DNA of 64,000 bases from Apus apus (Eukaryota > Chordata > Aves > Apodiformes > Apodidae): NCBI RefSeq assembly GCF_020740795.1, contig NC_067285.1, positions 34,543,318-34,607,317 on the forward strand, read 5' to 3'. Below the pieces are notes generated by a model. It was not told the DNA's origin and searched no databases. It saw only the letters and a list, made by a program, of their open reading frames with translations. This document shows positions 34,801-49,800 of this stretch, piece after piece. Both the position numbers and the translations under genes were made by a program. Position 1 is the first letter of the stretch, and the number at the start of each line of letters is the position of its first letter.

Positions 34801-37800
34801 CTGGACACTGCACCAGGAGTGAAGCTCCAACCCTCTCTGTCCCAAAGAAGCAACTGGGCTTAATTTCTGGGAGAGCCCAGACCATGGTGACAGATGGCAC
34901 AGACTCAGACAGCACATCCTGGTGGGTGCTCCAGCTTCAGAGCTACTGAGGAAGCAGAATCACAGGACTCATTGTCACCTTCGTGTCTGTCCTTGGTCAG
35001 GGATGGAATGGGCTGTGGCTGCCAGGATCTGTGGGCAGACCTGTCCTAGGATGGGCAGCAGGAGCAGGTGATCCAAGCAGTGTGCTCACATATCCCTACA
35101 TCTGAAGAGCTGAAGGGACTTCCAGGCTGCTGCTGTCCCCCCCCCCCCACAACGTTTCTGCAGTGCCTGAGCCTTACCAAAAAGCAGCAAGGACGTGCTG
35201 GATCAAGAGCTTCCCACCCCTGAGAACAAAGCAAGAGGGTTTCACCCTGTGCAGAAGGAATCTGGCTTCTCTCAGGGCATCCAAGGGATCAGAGCTGCTC
35301 CACCAGGTCCCACCACTCGGGTGTCTCAGCTGCAGCAGGAGAGGCAGAGCATGGGCTCTCTGAGGCTGAACCCCAGAGCTGTCATGCTCCACGTGCCAGC
35401 TCCTGCTCCACCACCAGCTCTGTCCTGTCCCTCACGGGCCGCCAGCCCCTCTGTGATGATTCTGAGACTCTCCAAACTACCAATTGTCATGGTTTTCTAC
35501 CACTTTCTGGCTTTCCATCAGTGATTTTTTTAAATCAGCAAAGACAAAGATTAAATGAATATCATTACAGGCAATACTAAAACAAATTAACAGAGAATAG
35601 CTCAAGTGAAAATGGTGCTTTATTACGTTATAAAGTTAATCAAGGAAATAAAACAAATTAGAATGAATTATAATGGGAATTATTTGCCATGTGGGAGGCA
35701 TCAGAGCATGATCCCTCTCCCAGTCTGAGCCATTCTATGTGCAGAAGGGCTTGCCAACCTCTAATTCTGTCTGCAGTTATGCAAGCTAAGTCAGGGTAAA
35801 TCAAATCTCCTGCTTTATAGCTTAAGCTGATCAAGATCAGCCAGAGATCAGGAAGGAACTCCACCCCTCAGCCCTGCCAGGAACTACACAAAGCTAGCAA
35901 GATGTCCTGCATGGGACAGGAAGGCACACACCTCTCTTCAAGGTGGAGAGCAGCAGTCTGACCCACCACGTGGCTGCCACTTTCTGGTCCTGGCCTTGCA
36001 GCTGAGAAACTCTGCTTTCCCTGAGCAAAGCATGGCAGGTTCCAGCAGGCAAGAGGTGCAGGAGCTGCTGAGCAATGATCTGTCTGACAGACCAGAAAAT
36101 AAAGCTGAGTTTTCCAGAGGGATGTCCATTTGTCCCCTTTATAAGCACTGTCTGTCCCAACATTTTGTCTGCTGGACTCTCAAAGGGGGCAGAAGCAGCT
36201 TTCACTGCTCCCCATCAACACAAAAAATACCTTCTTGCCCCTTTGCAAAGCTAAATGCTTTTAGCTTCACTAACAGCTAAGGGAGAAGTGCCAGGTGAAT
36301 TAACTTGCAGGTGAGGGCAGGACCAGGCCTGGGCCAAGGATAAAAACCTGGCCCTCCCTATGCAAAAAGCTAAAAAGCTGTTGCAGCAGGGAAGTCAGGC
36401 AGCCCCCCAGGAGCCATGCAAAGTGTCACCTCTTGTGTTTGGCCACAATCTCAGATAACAGATCTTTGTGAAGGCCAGAGGAGACACCAGCCCTTTCTTG
36501 GAGGGATGGGTGGGGTTTTTCAGTTTCAAGGCAAGGTGGGTTTGAGGACCTCACTTCCCTGCCCTGCCAGTAGCAGCTCTGCCAGCCCTACTGCACATTT
36601 TCTGCTAGCACCATGGCTAAAGAGGGTTCCCAGCTGGCACCTGAAGCACTCCAGAGTGCTAGCACCAACAATCCAAGCTGCCTCACTGTAGGGCCTGCTT
36701 GTGCTCTAGAGGATTCCTCTACCAGCTCACAGAGTTATTTTCAGATGCAGGCAGGTTGGCAAGCACTGCACCCCAGAGATGATCCAGAGCTCAGTGACTC
36801 AGGAGAAGAGGACTCTCAGAGCTGACATTTTGGATGCTTTCTGCAGCACACCAACCAAAGGGCATTTGGGTCACCCAGACTCTGCCCCTGTCTCCTCCTC
36901 CTGAGTGCTCCTGCCTCGTTTCTCCCTGCACTTCTGCTTCCTGGCTGATCTCTAGCTTGTCCTGGCTCTCCACCCACCCCATTTGTTTCATCTCACCTCT
37001 TCCAAGGCAGGACTGACTTCAAAGTAGAAAAGCTGAGAAGAGGAAAAGACTGCAAGTCCTACTGCCTCCCAGCAACCCTCACACTTCATTTTCCCACCCA
37101 TATTCTTATCCCACTTCCGATCTCCTACTTCAACACAGCCTCCAAAGTGTGGGTTTGAGCAGCCCTCCCTCCTCCTCGTTTCCTCAGCCCTCAGGAAAAG
37201 GAGGTGCCAGAACATGTCCTTTCCTCCCTGAGCCAGTCCCTGCTCACAGCCTCCCTCCTCCATGGCTCCACGCTCCCTTGCCACCTTCTGCTGTCCTCCA
37301 GCAGGGGGAACAGACCCAAAAGAGCAGCACTGCCAGAAAAGGGGAAAGCTTAGGAGAGAAGGCTAAAGCCCTTTTGGCTACTCCCCATCTCCCTTCTGCA
37401 CCCACCTCACCACAGAGAACAACAGCTCTTCTGTTTCCCCAGTCTTCTGGGAGGCACTGAGAGAGAAGATGGTGCTTCCCCTGGTGGCATACTTCCCAAA
37501 ATGAGATGGAGGAAGGTTGCAGAGACACTGCCACATCCTGGGCAGCTCCATTCCATCAGCCACAGTGGCAAGCAGCACAAACACATGCACTGACACCAAC
37601 CAGGCTTTGAGATGTCACTTCAGCTGCTCAGAAGACACATTCCACACCCAGGGCCCATCCCAGTCCCCTCACAGACACAGAAACCAACTCCATGACAGAG
37701 CCATGCTTGTCTGAGAACCTTCTGGTGTAGCTGGGTTTTAAGAATAATTAAGTGCCAGGCTGTCTAGATTAATCTGGATTGCAGGTTGGGAACTAGACAG

Positions 37801-40800
37801 CAGAGGCCAAGTTATCCTGCCTTCTAAGTCATCTCAGGAGTATCTCCTTGGCCATCTTATCACTGCATGAGCCACAACATCATTATTCAACCTGACAGAC
37901 TGCTACAGGGACAAATGACATCTTTCAGCCACCCCAACCAGTGACTGATTTAAAGAGGAAACACATCACTGCTTTATCTGGTTCAGGAAGCAAGAACAAC
38001 TTCATTTTCCTGACTGCTGCCCCAAGGCCCTGCTACCAGTACCCACCAGCACCAAAATGCCAGAGGGCTTCTCTAGCACAGCATGACTACAGGAATGAGA
38101 GAAAGGAGCATGGGGAACTCACCTGTCTGAGCCATCCTTCATGTGGACTTTGGCATAGAGCACATCAGTCATGGCAGGGTCATCATTCATGTACTCCACT
38201 CCTGCCAGCTCCACAGTCAGGGGCTTCCCTCCAGCTATTTGGCTACAACACAAGAAACCCCTTCTGTTAAAAAAGCAAGACACCCCACCTGCTTTTGAAA
38301 TACAACGTGTGACACCCTTCATGCACACCCTAAATGCTTGGGTTTACTAAAGGAATGATCTCAAACATGTTTTTTTTTGCTGTAACTAAGCACCACTTGG
38401 AGGTTAAGTGGGACTTAAATGTTCTACAGACCGCAGGGACAGTGAGCTCCACTGAGGAGTTCTTCTCTTCCCCAACTCTTTTGGTTGTTGGCAGGAAAAA
38501 AACCCAAACACCAAAAAGTCTCCCTGCTTTCTAAAGCTCAAAAGGCTACAGCTGCTGTTGTCTCATTGTCTCAGGAAACACTGTGAAAACATTTACATTC
38601 ATACATTCCATATTTTAGACATACATTGAGTCAACTTGTCAAGTGTTCACAGACCATCTCAACAAGGAGATCTCCATTTACATGTCAAAAAAAAAAACCC
38701 ATCAGCTCTCATTCCAGAGAAGCTCCCGCCTTCCCTGTGAAGAGAATGATCATGACACAAAGTCTCCAGCTCATTCATTTCACTGGGGAAAGCCCTGGAT
38801 ACAGAAGGCAGCTTGAAGTAGATCTCAACATCCACTCACAAATACTGGAAAGTAACCAGAGCTGTTTGAAAACCAGCCCCAGCTCCTCTGGCAGGAAGGC
38901 AAACCCCAAGATGTCTGCAGGATATCATCTGCACCCCCACACCTGCAAACCCCCCATGAAGTGGATCTGCTTCCAAACATGCTGCCCTCCTTGCCTTTAA
39001 CCCCAGAACACCCCAGGGAGGCACAAGCTGCAGCCAAAGCTCCCTGTGAGTAACTACAGTTGTCTCACTTGACACCAAAGTCTCGTGGGAAGTACAGGGA
39101 GTGTCTTGGCCAGGAGAAGTCATAAACACAACAATGTGAGCACACGTGACGTTGCTCAAACCTTCTGTTCAGCTGCCCCAGAGACTGCCTTGGAGCTTCT
39201 CAGCAAAGCTTTCCAGGTGGAATAAAAAAAGCATCACTTCCCCTTCCTGTATGTTCATGGGGAGGAAAGCAGCACCAGTGCTCAGTTGTGCACGTCACAC
39301 CCAGAGTGCTTGAGGCCACTTCTTCCAGAAAGGGTCAAAAAGGGCACATCCACCTTCACATGGCACTGCCTGCACCTAGGTAAGTAAACCTCCTCATGAA
39401 GGTTGATGTGGGTGGAGGGGAGCCTAAGTGCATTTTCAAAGTGTATTTCTTTAGGTGTGGGAAATAACCTAGAGGTTCCATTCAAGTGTTGCTTCCCCTT
39501 ACACTAAAGGAAATGGAAAGCCAAGATTTTTCTCTGCCTCAGTTCAATCCACTCGTGAGGAAGCTGCCACTTCCCAAATGCTGCAGGCAGAGCCTTCCCC
39601 TGGAAACACACTTGCATTCCTCTTCAAGAGCTGAACAACTGGAGCTGTCAATTTTAAAGGCAGAGGTATGGATTTTGGGCATGCAGTTACTTCCCACAGA
39701 TATCAGCTGGCAGAGCGTGGCTGATTCCTCATGCACTGAGGCAAGACATGAATAAATATAAACATAAATAAATCCAGGATCTGTGCTCTGTGTGCAAAGG
39801 CTTTGCAGAAAGAAAGAAGTGAACAGATCCCTCAGGCCACCTCCAGCTTCTAAGCCAGACAGAGATAAACTAATTACAGAGTCATTCAACCACATTTGCA
39901 GCTAAAGCCCTAACATCTGCAGCTCAGTGTTAACAGGCAGTGAGCAAGACCTGCTCCTGGAGCAGCACAGAGCATTTCAGACTGATCACTCACTTCCCAG
40001 CACACAGCTCCTGGCATCAAGGAATGCATGTCAAGGACACCTCAGCATCTGCTCTGAGGCAGGAGAGAAGCAGCAGGCAGCACGGGGAGGGGATGGAGCT
40101 CATCCCTCCCTCTGCAGCAGGCAGGGGACAACAGCAGGAATTGCTCACATCAAAATAACAGGGATGCCACGGGAGGGAAAGAAATGAGAGGAGGGAATGC
40201 TGAGGGTCTGAGCTGAGCTGGGAGGGGCTGCTAGACTCTTTGTGACTGATGGCTGATTTTTCTGCTGCTCCCATTTGAAACGTTTCAGCCTCTCCCTACA
40301 TTTCCAGAGTGTTGACCTGCTTTTCTCTTTGTTGTCCCTTGTCAAAGACAGCTTGCTGTCTTTCCCCCACTCATGCCCTTGCTGATGACATCCCCCTCTT
40401 ATCACTTACTCCACAAAGTCCTCTTTGCATTGCTGTAGGAGGTCACAGGCTTTCTGGATCTCTTGCTCATTCAGAAGTACCAGCGTCCCCAGAGTCAGGT
40501 GAAGCTTTGCAGGGTTCTGGAAGAGGCTGCTGCTGACCCCATCATCCTGCAAATCAATCAGTCTTATATACAGGTGTCTGATTCACACACACACCTCACT
40601 ACCAGAGGTATAAATACTACAGAGAGCAGGTACCAAGCCACTGGCATCAAACCTTCTATCTCTGCATCACTGGTGGGGCTGGCAGTGACTCCAAGTTGAA
40701 AAAGGAGCAGCAACATTTCTCAGGTCTTGGGAGCAAGGGAGCTCAGCCTGCTGGGAGAGGCACAGCCCCCTGCTGCAGGGACATGTTCCCTGCCTGCCCT

Positions 40801-43800
40801 TCCCTCTGGAAGCTCCTTAGGACAGGCCCTAATTCAGGACCAGGCACAGCAGCACCCACTTGTACAGGCTTTTGAGAGGAGACTTGCACAGCTGGGGAAG
40901 CAGCAGCTGCCAGCAGCAACAAACCCAAGTCAGCACAGATTTAAAACTGGGGTTAAGTCGATTTTTTTTGTGCCATAAAGCTGGAATCAGCTGTAGTGAC
41001 AAGCTCTAAATGGTCTCTAAATCCTGTCTAAACACAGGTTGCACTTCACAACACAAGCAAGGCTAATACCAACTCTGATAATTACATTTTTCTTGTTCCC
41101 AGGTGCCCTGTAGTTTGGCAAGATGAATTAAGTTTAAATTCCCTGTATAAGAAAAGTTACGTGTCGTTGCTGGGGAAGAACTGTTCCCAGGTGGGGCAGT
41201 GGTTAGAGTCAGCTTTAAGAAACATGCTCTTTTGTTCTGGGATACTTATAAAAATACCTCGAGGATGGTCACCACACCCATATTGAAACAATTATTTCCA
41301 CTTAGTGGCCATTTCCCATCAGCTCAATTAAATAACCTCCACGTTTAACTCCAGAAGAAGCCAACAGCACTTGCCAGGCCACCAAAGCCCTTTCTCTGCC
41401 TGAAGGAAGTCCACCAAGCCAAGGACAGCTTGGAAGTTTCTAGCTGTGCCTTCCGAGTTTGAAATAAAACCTTTCAGGCAGTTAAATGCTGCAGTACCTC
41501 AGCCTGTCAAGAGTTTAATGCCCCACATCCCACTCAGCATTTTTCACCTTTAGTGACAACATCCATACTCTTCTTTACAGGGGTGCTCATGGGCTGGAGC
41601 AGCAACAAGCCAGCCTGCAACACGGGGGAATGGATTAGAACCTGGAAAGTGTAGATTCAGGTTGGACATTAGGAAGAAATTCTTCCCTGTGAGGGTGGGG
41701 AGACCCTGGCCCAGGCTGCCCAGGGAAGCTGTGGCTGCCCCATCCCTGGCAGTGTTCAAGGGCAGGTTGGATGGGGCTTGGAGCAGCCTGGGCTGGTGGG
41801 AGGTGTCCCTGCCCATGCAGGGGGGTTGGAACTAGATGATCTTTAAGGTCCCTTCCAACCCAAACCATTCCATGATCCTATGATTCTATGAACACAGGTG
41901 CTTGCTCTGGTAGCCATAGAAGAGAGAGAACACACACACCTTCCACTGCTGCTAATTCACTGCTGACTGAAGCCCCAAATGGTGCCATGCTGCAAACCTC
42001 AGCACTGTGCAGCAGCCTGAAACAAGCATGGACTAATTAGCCAGGCCCATCAGAAGCAGAGGGAAGAGGGACACCTCCACCTCCCCTCTCTGCTGTATAA
42101 GCCTTTTGGCTCCCTTTAATTCATACTGCTGTTAACAGGACATGATTTCCCTCCATCAGCCTTTTTTCTCCAGTGGTTTCTGTAGCCAGAGGATGTGTAG
42201 CCCATCTCAAAGCAGTAGCTTGGGTGACAGAAGCTGGGAGAAAGTTGGATTTCTCCTTGCTAGGGACAGCCAGCCCATGTCATCCCCACAGATGTAGGGT
42301 AACGAGAAGGTAGTGAGTGGGTCAGAAAGCAAAAGCCTTACCCTCCTTTTCTGCCCTGGCAGAATTTGTACTGTTCAACATCCAACTTGCCCCCAAAACA
42401 GCATGTTCCCCTGAGCTTTTCACCACCTGAGTGGGCTGATAGCTGACAAAGTGATGGCACGTCACCTCCACAAGCCACGCCACCACTGCTGGGGAGATCA
42501 GCAGGGAAGAGCAGTACACGAGGAGCAGGCCAAGACCTAGATCATCTTCCTGGTTTACTCCCTAGTTTTCAGACAGCTCCTACAAACCCTGCTTACAGCC
42601 CTACTCTTTTGCAGGCCAGCAGATCCCACTTCTCCCACGCATACAGCAGATGCTACGTCAGAGGTACCTCTCCCTGGAACAGGAAGCCCTTCCTGGCTGC
42701 CTGCTGCTGGCAGGGATGCAAAAAAGCTGGGACCCACTTATTCTAGTCCCAGATGAAGATCTGCTACCAGCAACCACTGTGTCACCTCACAGGAAGCTGC
42801 CCTGTCCAGTGCTATGAGCCCTCTGCAACCCAAGCAGCCCAGCCAGGCGGCAGCAACACAGAGCCTAGAGACAGGTGTTCCTAACTGCTGCTAAGGGAAA
42901 TTCCCATCCTCATCCAGGAAGAAGAAGCCCCAGAGGTGTGACCTTGTGTCAAGGCTGTGATTTTGGGGCTTTATGGGAATCTTCCCAATACCTAATGAAG
43001 CCCCTGAAGGTAAGCTACAAGCACAAATGCAGGAGTGAGATTCAGGCTGGGAGATGGGCCGAGGGATCCACCAGGATCTAAGCCCTGCTCTCCAAGTGTC
43101 TCTGGGTGACAAGCTCCCCTGCCACCAGTCTCCTCCCCCCTTGTAGCACAAGGCTCAGGGGCTTGGGGCAGGGGGTGGCTGCCAGCCCTGAGGAGAGCAG
43201 GGCAGGGCAGGGGCAGTGTCACAGCAGGGAGTCTCTGAGTTCTGCAGGGGAATCTGAAAGCTGCCTTCTGCAGGAACCCACTGCCAGATACCAACAGATT
43301 CCAGCACCTCTCTAAAGATTCACTGTTCAAACTTGGGTTTCTCTAAGGATGGACAGAGAGGCAGGAAGAATATCCCCTTTACCCACCCTCTGTAGGTGAT
43401 GACTGTCCATTTTAGCCCACACCTCTCCCTGACACTGCCTTGTCATGATCAAAAATACAACTCGTTTCCACTCAGCCTTAACATTCATTTTTCTCCTTCT
43501 CCTTTGTCCTCTACCTTTGCCCTCCTCCTTTAGAAGGAACATGGAAAGTTTTTAACCTGGAGCCTTCACCTCTTTCTGCAAAAGCCCCAGCACGTTGTTC
43601 CTCCAGGTCTCAGTCTGTGGGAAACCACAGACCACAACACACTTCAGGTCTTCTCCACGACAAGGCAAAGGATCAAACTCCTTTGCTCTTCCTCCCTCGC
43701 TGCATCTTCTCTCCTGTCTTAAAAGCTTCCAACATTTGCAGACAGTTTGATGATCTTTTCCTTTTCCTGACCAGCAGGATAATGCATACCAGCTATAGGC

Positions 43801-46800
43801 CCTCTCCCACCCTGATCCACAAACAAAGGAGCTAGCCAGAAAAACAGCATTTTCTCAGAACTCACTGAAGAGCTGCTGGCTGAAAAAAACCCTCCTGTTT
43901 TCTGTCCCTTCCACTCCCAGATAGAACAGCTCATTAGCAATGTCTGATCTTTACAGGTTGCCCATCTACTCCAGCAATTACACTTCCTCTCCATGCTACA
44001 TCTGCAGCCTGTTCAGACTGCAAATATGCTGCACTTGCACAGCTCTGAAAGACCCAGCTGTGATTCTCCACCACAGTATCACTGCAAAGTCTCTTCCCTC
44101 TTCCACCTGCAAACGTTTTGGTCCTCCTCACTCTGACACCTACAGGAACGTGTGAGAATTCCAAGGTCATGCAGTTACCTGGACCTCCCACTGCACCACA
44201 TCAGGAATGAGCTCGGCCAGGAGAGCCACTTCCCCGGGTTGATGTTAAATTAGCCTCCCAGGAGCCTCCCCTCTGCCCTGCTGCACTGCCCTGCCCACAC
44301 CATAGCTTGAATGACACCCCAAGTGTTCCATATTTCAGCACCAGGTTCACCTTAGAAAAGGTCTTCAAGACTCACAAAAGTTAGAGAGCACCAACATCAC
44401 CCTGGGGCTATCAAATATCAACGAATGGTTGTCATGGCAACTGCTTCAGTGAGAGAGTCCCTCACAAGTGCTCAGTGGCCAGAAGAAATCCTCACACACC
44501 ACCACACATATACACACACACCTGCTCCTCTCCCTCCCTTCCTGTTTCTCCTGAGCTTCAAAGACCAGAGTTTGACCTAATCCTGCCTGTTTCACACCAA
44601 CAAATTGCCCTGGGAAGGGAAGCTCGTGGCTCCTGTGGCTGAAACCAACTCCAGCTTCCTCAAGGATCCTGAGCAATCCTGTTGCTTTGGACCAACCTAT
44701 AAGCTCTCCCACTGCCCTGCAAGATTTTCCTGACGGCTGTGTTTTCTAGCAGACCCTGCTGTGAGATCAAGTGGTATTAGAGTGGCATTATGGGCTGGCA
44801 GTGCTGGAGAGACACAGGGGGCTGCAACACACTCCTTGTACCAACAGGCACTGCTATATCCAGAAGTCCTTTTGCTGGTGCCAGGAGAAGGAAGGGCAGG
44901 AAAACAAAGCACCAGGTATTCCCAGCTACCATAGGCAACGCCCCCCCAGAGAACCTGCCACTGACCCCATGCCACATTTCAAACTAAAAATGGCAACTCT
45001 GCAGCTGATGTGAGCACCACCAGGAACCTGCCAGGCCCAGCACAGGGCACTGAGAAGTGCTGATATGACCCCACAGCTCCCAAGGCTGGGGCACCTGGTG
45101 CCCAGGCAGCGTGGAGAGCAGGAACTGCAGCCCCAGACCTTCTGCCTCCACCCACAGAGATGTGTCCTGCTGTAGGGCAGCTCCAGCTGTCACTGTTTTG
45201 GGAGGTTCCCAAAAGCATCTTGATGACTTGGCAGCAGCAAAAGGTGTGCTATGTCCTGAGTGCCACACTTTCCTGGAGATAGTGCTAGGGAGGAGATTCT
45301 CCCCCTCTGCTCTGCTCTCAGGAGACCCCCACCTGGAGCACTGTGTCCAGTTCTGGAGCCCACACCACAGGAAGGACACTGAGCTGTTGGGAGTTAGTCC
45401 ACAGGAGGCCACAAAGATGATCTGAGGGACTGGAGCAGCTCTGCTCTGGAGACAGGATGAGAGAGTTGGGGTGTTCAGCCCCTTCAGGAGAAGGGAAGGC
45501 TCCAGGGAGACCTTAGAGCACCTTCCAGTGCCTGAAGGGGCTCCAGGAAAGCTGGGGAGGGGCTTGGGACAAGGGCAGGGAGGGATGGTATAAGGGGGAA
45601 CCATTTCAAACTGAAAAAGGGGAGATTTGGATTAGACATCAGGAAGATATTCTTTCTGTGAGGGTGGTGAGACCCTGGCCCAGGTTGCCCAGAGAAGCCG
45701 TGGATGCCTCAACATCCACTCAACACCAGTGTTGAAGGGCAGGTTGGATGGGGCTTGGAGCAACCTGGTCTAGTGGGAGGTGTCCCACGCAGGGGGTTGG
45801 GACTAGATTACCTTTATGCTCCCTTCCAACCCAAACCAGTCTGGGATTCTGTGATACTGGTATTAGGGGGATTCATGCCTGGGGGCTGGTTCTGAGCACA
45901 GTTCAAGTCCAAGGTTACAGAAAGCCAGAAGTAACTGTGAGGCTGAAACCTGTTCCCACCTGCAGGATTCCCTAAACATGAAGCAGAGCCTGACAGGACT
46001 CAGCACGCTCCAGACAGAGAACAAAAGCTGGCAGGAGAGACAGAAGGTCAGGCAAGAGGAGGAAAAATGAAGATGTCCAGCCTGGTCAGAGTTTCAGCAC
46101 CCCTCTGCTCAGGCCTAGGTTTCTGCAGCTTTCTAGGAGAAGCACACAAAGGTTTGCACATGTTCCCAGCTCCTTCTGAATGTGGCTGACAACACTGGGG
46201 AAGATCCCAAGATATATTTATGAAAATGCTTCTCAGTGGATGTCAGACCTCCTGGCCTACCCAGGGATGCAAACTGATACTTAGGGGTGAGCAAGGGACA
46301 AACAATGGGACAGAGACAGACCAAGAGGGCTCTGGAGAGCAGCTCAGGTCACCAGCAGAGGTTGGGCCAAAGGAGGGCTGCAGAGATGCAACCAGAAGAG
46401 CAGGCAGGAAAAGTGAGTCCTCTACAAGAAGAGCAAGTCCTGTGTGAGGCCAGAGTGTTGCAGGAATGAAACCACAGGAGGCAGCAGGGACAGCAGCAAC
46501 GGCTGCAAGGGTGAATGAAAAGAGGCCACATCATGTGACACTGGCAGGATCGGCCTGGAACTGTTGCTGTGTCCCCACACAAGGACTGGAACTAGACACC
46601 AACAGAGGGAGCCAGGCCACCACTGACACCAGCCCGAGGTCCTCTGGCCAGCCAACACTTTCTCAGGCTAATGCTCCCACCCCCCTGGCTTCAGGGCTTT
46701 CCTTTAATAAAGGAGCTGGCTAACAGGGATAGCTGGTGGAGGCAGTGATACCCTCCCAGCCCCACCGTGCACATGGCATTGCACTGGTTGCAATGAATCC

Positions 46801-49800
46801 AAGAAATCCCTGGATTTCTTGGCCCCTTTCAGCTGTATTTAACAGCAGGTGGCAACCTGAGGGATAGAAAAGTCCTAAGATGTGGCTGAAATAGGCAGCT
46901 GGGTGGAGAAGAGGGACTTAAATCAGAACTGTCAGGAAAGACTGAAAAGCCAGCACAGTCCTGCTCCTAGAGACAACTGACAGGCAAGTGACCAGCAACA
47001 CTCCAGCAAGAAGTCCCATCTGCCCAGATATCCAATAATTCACACCCTCAGCATGAAGATGTAGGGAACCAAACTTCTTCAGCTGTGCTATCTGCCAGAT
47101 TGTATTTTCCCCTTTGAAAGGCCCAAGCAGAAGTGACAGACATGAGAGTAATAGCATCAGCCCACAAAACCCTGCTGAGTGGAGACAATCTAACCTGCAG
47201 TGGCCACGGAGAGGAACTCTTCTTCCTTCTCTAGAGATGTCCTCCCAGAGGACATGGCAAGTTAATCATAACACCATTCCCTCTCCTCAGCCTGGCCCCG
47301 TGTGCTGACAGGCCACTGCTGCCAAACTAGAAGCACACTAAAATAAACCTGGGAACACACAGCTTTCACTTCATTCTGCTCCTCATTTCCCTGCTGCTCC
47401 CAGTGTCAGGGCTGAGGGCAGGCAGGAGGGACAGTCAGCACAGAGTCTGATGGGGACCAAGGGGAGCAATGAGATCTGCACATTCAACCAGGTCACTTCT
47501 CACTCAGCTCCAGTCATGACACCCACCTCCCCTCAGTGTCCAAAAGTGAAACAGAAGCTGCAGCAAACCTGTGGATTCCTACTTGGTTTCACAGTTATGT
47601 GCACATCATATAACATGTAGAAAGGTCCACTACATGATTTAGTGGCTTTCCTGTTAAAAGTAGGAACAAAAAAAACCCCAACACTCTTTTGAACTTCAGA
47701 TCTCCCAACCCCTGACATTCTGTCACTCTGTCATCTCCTCCCACCTACCAAAATCTCCAAGGAGAACAAAATATTCAACTCACTATTTACTAAGCAAGCT
47801 GTTCCAGCTTCCAGAAGATTTCACCACAGCACTCAACAAACTTGACAGCAGATCCACCAACTTAAATAAAAGGCCTGTTAAAACTACACCCCCAAGACAC
47901 AGAGTAAGGCCTTCAAGGCAAAGACCAAAAAGCTCTCTCGACAAATGAACGACTCTCTGCTGGAGGGCCTTCCACTTGACTTCCACTCTCCCGTGGATCC
48001 TTACCTTTGAGCATTTCTCCAACACTTCCTCCTTGAACTGCAGGAACTTCTCCTGGATGGCAGGCTGGTTGAGAGGGAAGGACAGGAAGTGTGTGAAGGG
48101 CTGCTTCTTACGGAAGCTGTCCAGGAGAACGTCGATGCGCGTCCGGGCGGAGGCGACGCCGCTGCGGTGCTGCCCGGTGATCACTGCAAGGAAACCAAGC
48201 AGAACCTGTCTGCTGGCTGTCAAGCTGCTGCCCCTGCATCCTGGTTTGAGCCAGGATGAAGCCAGTTTTCCTTTTGCTGGTTCTTTTTTTCCTTCAGTCA
48301 GCTCTCTTTTAACTAGCAGCAAGTGTTCCAGCTCGCGGACGGATAACACGGGAATGTTTATGTTACTGCTGGGACTCCAAGGTCACATCTTTGCTCTGCC
48401 AGCTCAGACACGACCAGGAGATCTATGACCCCACCATAGGAGGCTGAATGAGACAGACAGCAAAACTGGCCAGAGATATTCCATTCCATATATCTACGTA
48501 AGCTCAGAGATGACAGAAGATAACTTCCTTCCTGCTTCTGCTTCCCTTCTCTCCTGTCCATGCCCGGCGAGGACTTTGTCCATCCATCACTGTTGACCCC
48601 CAGACATCCCTGGCCCTCATCACTCTCTCCAGCAGCTCCAGGATGTTTCAGGACTGTTCCCAGCTCAGGAGATGCTGTAGGAGTTGCTGGGGGTGGAGGG
48701 AGGCAATAGGGGTTCTGCATATTCCCTGAACACATTTGTATATAATTGTACGTGTTTTCTTTTATCATTAGCGTTTCGTTAGAGCTGCCCAGTTTAGTTT
48801 TCAATCCAGAGTCTCTCTCCTCATTCTCTCTCTCCTTCCCTACCTGGGTGGGAGGGGGAAGGGACAGAGAGCATTGTTGTGCCTGGTTTAATTGCCCATC
48901 CTGATTAAAACTGTGACACCGTGCTAAGCAGGAGAGGAACAGAAGGGACGGTGACTTTCTGTTTACCCGTGCACTCTAAAATAGCAATACTGGAGGATAT
49001 GGTGAGGGTAAGAACAGCTCAGCCAGGAAGGGCTCAGGAAAACCTGCTCAACACCCCCTCTCTGCTGTCAGCCCCGGGCTCACTGATGAAGAAGCTACAG
49101 GGAATTCAAACCCCCAACATTGCACAGAGAGATCCCACCAGCCTCCCTGCTCGACGCCCGACGCGGCCGCGCTTTGCTCGGCATAGCCAGGGTGATGCCA
49201 TCAAAGTGTCCCTCTGCTCTCCACTCAGCCAGCTCTGAGTGCCTACAAAGCAGTAACTAAGAGCCTATCACTTCAGATTTCTGGAGCATTATTATTTCAA
49301 GTTGGCATAAAGGCAGTCAGGGTGAAAAAAGAGAAAAATCTCTCCCAGATCATGCTGGCCTCTCTCATTTGTGCGTGCACTTCAAGGCACCAAACAGAGA
49401 ACACTTGAGCTTGAAAAGAAAGGACTGCAAGGAGCAAAAAAAATCCTCCTGGCATCCTCTTCATGACATGTTTTTCAACATCTCTCAACCTGCTTGGATA
49501 GTCCTTCAGGGTTCTCAGAAAGGAGACAAGCCCCACTTCTTGAGAAGTGCTGCCACGTTCCTGTGCAGCACCACGGGGTTGGATCCTCCCCCTGCCCCCA
49601 AGTCACTCCCTCCTCACAGCTCTGTCACAAATGTCACTCTACACCCTGCCACTTCTCACCCTGCCCTCTGGAAGTCCACTCAGGCAGGAACCCCGGGTGG
49701 GCCAGCCCTTTTGGAGCAACACCTCTTTCCTTTTCATGTCCCTGGACACGACGAGAAGGAACAGATGGTCCAGGAAAGCCTGCCCTGCCAGGATCAGGTG

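Larger units (their letters stand above)
40547..48004 (-). other. ASCC1 intron of 7.5 kb with two CR1 fragments
   Basis: Besides the CR1 copies at 41619-41890 and 45285-45856 I see only a short CA run near 44505-44520 and unclassified sequence. No nested gene is supported. Confidence 0.5.
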
